Shown here: positions 60,952 to 63,201 of the stretch, piece by piece
Layout of the letters: each line of letters opens with the position of its first letter
Numbering within the stretch: the stretch's first letter is position 1
Source of the DNA: Poseidonocella sp. HB161398
GTDB taxonomy: Bacteria; Pseudomonadota; Alphaproteobacteria; Rhodobacterales; Rhodobacteraceae
Direction: 5' to 3'
Assembly: GCF_005870025.1 (NCBI RefSeq)
Contig: NZ_VATA01000043.1
Location: 1-63,201, forward strand
Length of the DNA: 63,201 bases
Position numbers and translations under genes: made by a program
Notes under the pieces: generated by a model
What the model was told of the DNA's origin: nothing
The model's input: only the letters and a program-made list of their open reading frames with translations
Database searches by the model: none

Positions 60952-61350
60952 GTGCAGATCGTCAACTATCCCGGCCACCCGCCGGTGTCCCGCCCGTTCG
61001 GCCCGGCACCCCTGACCCCGGCGCTGCGCCGCGGCGACTGGGTCATGACCTCCGGCAAGGTCGGCATCGATCCCGGCACCGCGCAGATCGCGGACCCGGG
61101 CTTCGCCGAGCAACCACGCCAGGCCTTCCGCAACAGCCGCGCGCTGCTGTCCAATGCCGGGATGGAGGTGTCCGACGCGATGAAGGTCACGGTCCCTCTC
61201 GCCCGCGCCGAGGATTCCGTCGCGCTGAACGACATCAACCGCAGCTACTTCTCCGAACCCTGCCGCTCCTCCCTGATGGTGGCGCGGCCGCCTGCCAGCC
61301 TGCTGATCGAAGCCGAGGCGACGGCCTGTCGTCCGGGGGCGGGCGCATGA
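60952..61350 (+). CDS. RidA/YjgF/UK114-family deaminase
   Basis: 132 residues from GTG 60952, chosen because TTGGAG lies before it. FGPAPLTPALRRGDWVMTSG, KVGIDPGTAQIADPGFAEQP, LLSNAGMEVSDAMKVTVPLA, and FSEPCRSSLMVARPPASLLI with the catalytic Arg in CRSS, and EAEATAC. RidA proteins hydrolyse reactive enamine or imine intermediates; RutC of the pyrimidine pathway is a relative. It overlaps the next gene by 4 bp. Confidence 0.87.
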   Translation: MQIVNYPGHPPVSRPFGPAPLTPALRRGDWVMTSGKVGIDPGTAQIADPGFAEQPRQAFRNSRALLSNAGMEVSDAMKVTVPLARAEDSVALNDINRSYFSEPCRSSLMVARPPASLLIEAEATACRPGAGA

Positions 61351-62306
61351 CCCGGCTGCACGTCCTGAATGCGCCGGGCGCGCTGACCTTCGACGAGGAC
61401 GCGCTGCGGAGGCGGCTGGCGGAGGCGGGCGGATTGGACGTCACGATCTCGCACGATCTCGCGCGCCTGGCCGACGAGATCGGGGAAGCGGAGATCCTCT
61501 ATACCAACACCAAGACCGACCTCGGCACGCTGCGCGCCCGCGCGCCGGCGCTGAAATGGGTGCAGATCATTTCGGCCGGGGTCGAGACGCTGCTTCCGAC
61601 GCTGCCCGCCGACCTGATCCTCACCAATGCCTCGGGCGTCCATGCCGAAAAGGGCGGGGAATTCGTGCTGGCCTCGGTACTCCTGCTGAACTACCGCATC
61701 CCGGCCTTTCAGGAACGGCAGCGGCGCCACGAATGGGTGCAGGATTTCGTCCGGCCGCTCCGCGGCAAGCGCGCCGTCGTGCTGGGCTCGGGCGCCATCG
61801 GCGGCGAGGCGATCCGCCTGCTTGCCGGCCGCGGCATGGAGGTGATCGCCGTCAACCGCTCGGGCCGCGCGGCCGAGGGCGCGGCATCGACCGTCACGAT
61901 CGAAGAGCTCGACGAGGTGCTGGCAAGGGCGTCGGTGCTGGTCTCGGCTCTGCCCGCCACCGGCGGCACCGAAGGGCTGATCGACGCGCGGCGGCTGGCG
62001 CTCCTGCCCGCAGGCACAGGCGTGGTCAGCGTCGGCCGCGCGGCCGTGTTCGATCATGACGCGCTCTGCGCGGCGCTCCATTCGGGGCATCTGGGCGGCG
62101 CCGTGCTGGATGTGTTTCCGGTCGAGCCGATCCCCGCCGACGATCCGACATGGGGCGTGCCCGGGCTGGTGGTCACGCCGCATTGCAGCGTGGACGACAA
62201 TAAAGGCTATCTCGACCGCTGCACCGACATCTTCCTGCAGAACCTCGCCGCGCGGCGCGCGGGCGAGCCGATGCCGACCCGGGTCGATCCGGCGGCCGGG
62301 TACTGA
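61347..62306 (+). CDS. D-2-hydroxyacid dehydrogenase family protein
   Basis: 319 residues. NAD site VVLGSGAIGGEAIRLLAGRG; catalytic Arg in VVSVGRAAVFDHD, Glu in DVFPVEPIPADDP, His in VVTPHCSVDD. The SVGRAA and GSGAIGG variants place it in a divergent branch with YcdW/GhrA-like proteins. It may reduce a 2-oxo acid produced by the transaminase/RidA steps. Last intact gene of the window. Confidence 0.85.
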   Translation: MTRLHVLNAPGALTFDEDALRRRLAEAGGLDVTISHDLARLADEIGEAEILYTNTKTDLGTLRARAPALKWVQIISAGVETLLPTLPADLILTNASGVHAEKGGEFVLASVLLLNYRIPAFQERQRRHEWVQDFVRPLRGKRAVVLGSGAIGGEAIRLLAGRGMEVIAVNRSGRAAEGAASTVTIEELDEVLARASVLVSALPATGGTEGLIDARRLALLPAGTGVVSVGRAAVFDHDALCAALHSGHLGGAVLDVFPVEPIPADDPTWGVPGLVVTPHCSVDDNKGYLDRCTDIFLQNLAARRAGEPMPTRVDPAAGY

Positions 62307-62309
62307 ACC

Positions 62310-62332
62310 CGCGCGGGGGCTGCGGCCCCCGC
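62310..62332 (+). terminator. Hairpin terminator after hydroxyacid dehydrogenase
   Basis: GCGGGGGC and GCCCCCGC pair around a 4-5 nt loop just after the stop. No T-run. Confidence 0.55.
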
Positions 62333-62334
62333 CG

Positions 62335-63156
62335 CATGCGCCTCGGCGCACCGGGTATTTCCCGGTGATCGCCGGATCCGGCTCCGAGGGCAGCAGCGCA
62401 TGGCCGTCCTCGAATTTCACCGGATTGCTTGCCAGCTTGCGCGCGATCCCGTTCGGCTCGACGCAGTAGTCCATCACCAGCGCGTCTTGGATCGCGCAGG
62501 GGAAATGCAGCGAGGCGGCGGGGCTGATGTCGGTGGTGACGTTGTGGCTGCGCACTTTCCGCCCGCGCGAGGCGGCGAAATCTGCCACCCGGATCGCCTG
62601 GATGAACCCGTGCAGCGTCAGGTCATCTGCACGATGTCCACTCCGCCCTCGTCGATCAGCCGCTCGACCTGCGCGACCGAACTGGCCCCCTCGCCCGCTG
62701 CAAGTGGCTGGGACATGGACTGCGGCAGGCGGCCATAGCCCCGGATGTCCTCCGGGTGCAGCGGCTCCTCGATCCAGAACCGCTTGCAGGGCTCCAGCAG
62801 GTCGGCACGCCGCATCGCCGTCCGCGAGCCCAAGGCATGGCCGGCATCCAGCAAGAAATCTCCGTCATTGCCGATGGCAGAGCGGATCGCCTCGACCTAG
62901 GTGATGTCGGTCTTCCTGTCGTGGCCAATGGGGTCCCAGCGGAATTTGACGCCGGTATGGCCTTCGTCCACCGCCGCCTCGGCGCGCCACCGCGTCTTCC
63001 ACCGAGAACCGGAACATGTACGAGACGCAGACCGGCATCCGGTCGCGCAGCGCGCCGCCCGGCAGCGTGACGATTGAACTGATGCGGTGGATGCCCCCAT
63101 CCAACGGCATCTCGCATGCCATGATGGTTCCATCGGAACCGAACGGAGGGCACGTC
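62335..63156 (-). pseudogene. Enolase-superfamily (mandelate racemase/sugar-acid dehydratase) gene, decayed
   Basis: Minus-strand pieces in order: RMPVCVSYMFRFSVEDA, AEAAVDEGHTGVKFRWDPIG, HDRKTDIT, an in-frame TAG (62897-62899), VEAIRSAIGNDGDFLLDAGH, FWIEEPLHPEDIRGYGRL, LAAGEGASSVAQVERLI, VDIVQ, then after a one-base loss near 62617 DLTLHGFIQAIRVADFAA and HNVTTDISPAASLHFPCAIQ. IEEPL and AAGE are the second and third metal-binding sites. A frameshift near 62970, one stop and one deletion kill it, and the N-terminal domain is missing at the IS110 start. Confidence 0.75.
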
Positions 63157-63201
63157 AATGACGACGACGATCAGCATGCTGGCAATCGACCTGGCGAAGG
63201 G
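63157..63201 (+). mobile_element. IS110-family transposase start, cut by window edge
   Basis: ATG 63157 begins MTTTISMLAIDLAKG, typical of IS110 transposases with the first catalytic Asp in AIDLAKG. GGAGG stands about 12 bases upstream. It runs out of the window. Confidence 0.7.

Overview
This GC-rich 63.2 kb window looks like an accessory region of an alphaproteobacterium, most probably a Rhodobacteraceae relative. The basis is codon style, large TRAP transporters, XylB/XylX/XylD-type pentose-acid enzymes and tightly overlapping (ATGA, TGATG) operons. No rRNA, tRNA or CRISPR array was seen.

Layout. 0-7.5 kb: decayed ground with an IS30 start, a frameshifted HTH protein, an intact Y-family DNA polymerase, a nuclease gene killed by one TGA next to a small Cys-rich secreted protein, a broken IS110 transposase, an IS5-type MITE and decayed DUF1326/DUF2182 genes. 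7.6-12.0 kb (minus): a four-enzyme threonate/erythronate catabolic cluster (ltnD-otnK-otnC-otnI) and a DeoR regulator. 12.3-21.3 kb: sugar-acid genes around two operator-bearing promoters, including a minus-strand operon (idonate dehydrogenase-like, LysE, keto-deoxy-pentonate dehydratase, FAD oxidase, XylX-like, XylB-like). 21.3-23.8 kb: IS110 debris. 23.8-36.0 kb: a FAH hydrolase, a FadR-type GntR regulator, a TRAP transporter operon with a UxaA-type dehydratase, an SDR and an EamA exporter, a further SDR with a XylD-like dehydratase, and AzlCD. 36-37 kb: IS debris. 37.2-39.8 kb: an unusual two-gene membrane GTPase operon. 39.8-43.1 kb: an IS graveyard (MITE, IS21, IS110, IS66, IS6). 43.2-62.3 kb: two long divergent operons with two ABC importers, a flavin monooxygenase and a set of hydrolases, transaminase and RidA. 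The end is a decayed enolase-superfamily gene next to the start of another IS110 copy.

How it works together. Five copies of the palindrome TGGTATACCA lie in the promoters of the 12-35 kb sugar-acid operons, including that of the GntR gene at 24741-25403. This suggests one local regulon for uptake (TRAP) and oxidation, dehydration and cleavage of sugar acids. The 43-62 kb block has its own GntR gene and looks like a catabolic island for an imported nitrogen-containing compound; its substrate is unknown.

Most novel signal. The dead IS21, and to a lesser degree the IS110, are studded with short (about 34-45 bp) hairpin insertions of at least three families. One family has a conserved 15-nt core and arms that differ in sequence between copies but keep pairing. 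Reading frames of the transposases can be restored by removing these pieces, so they look like mobile mini-hairpins inserted into coding DNA.
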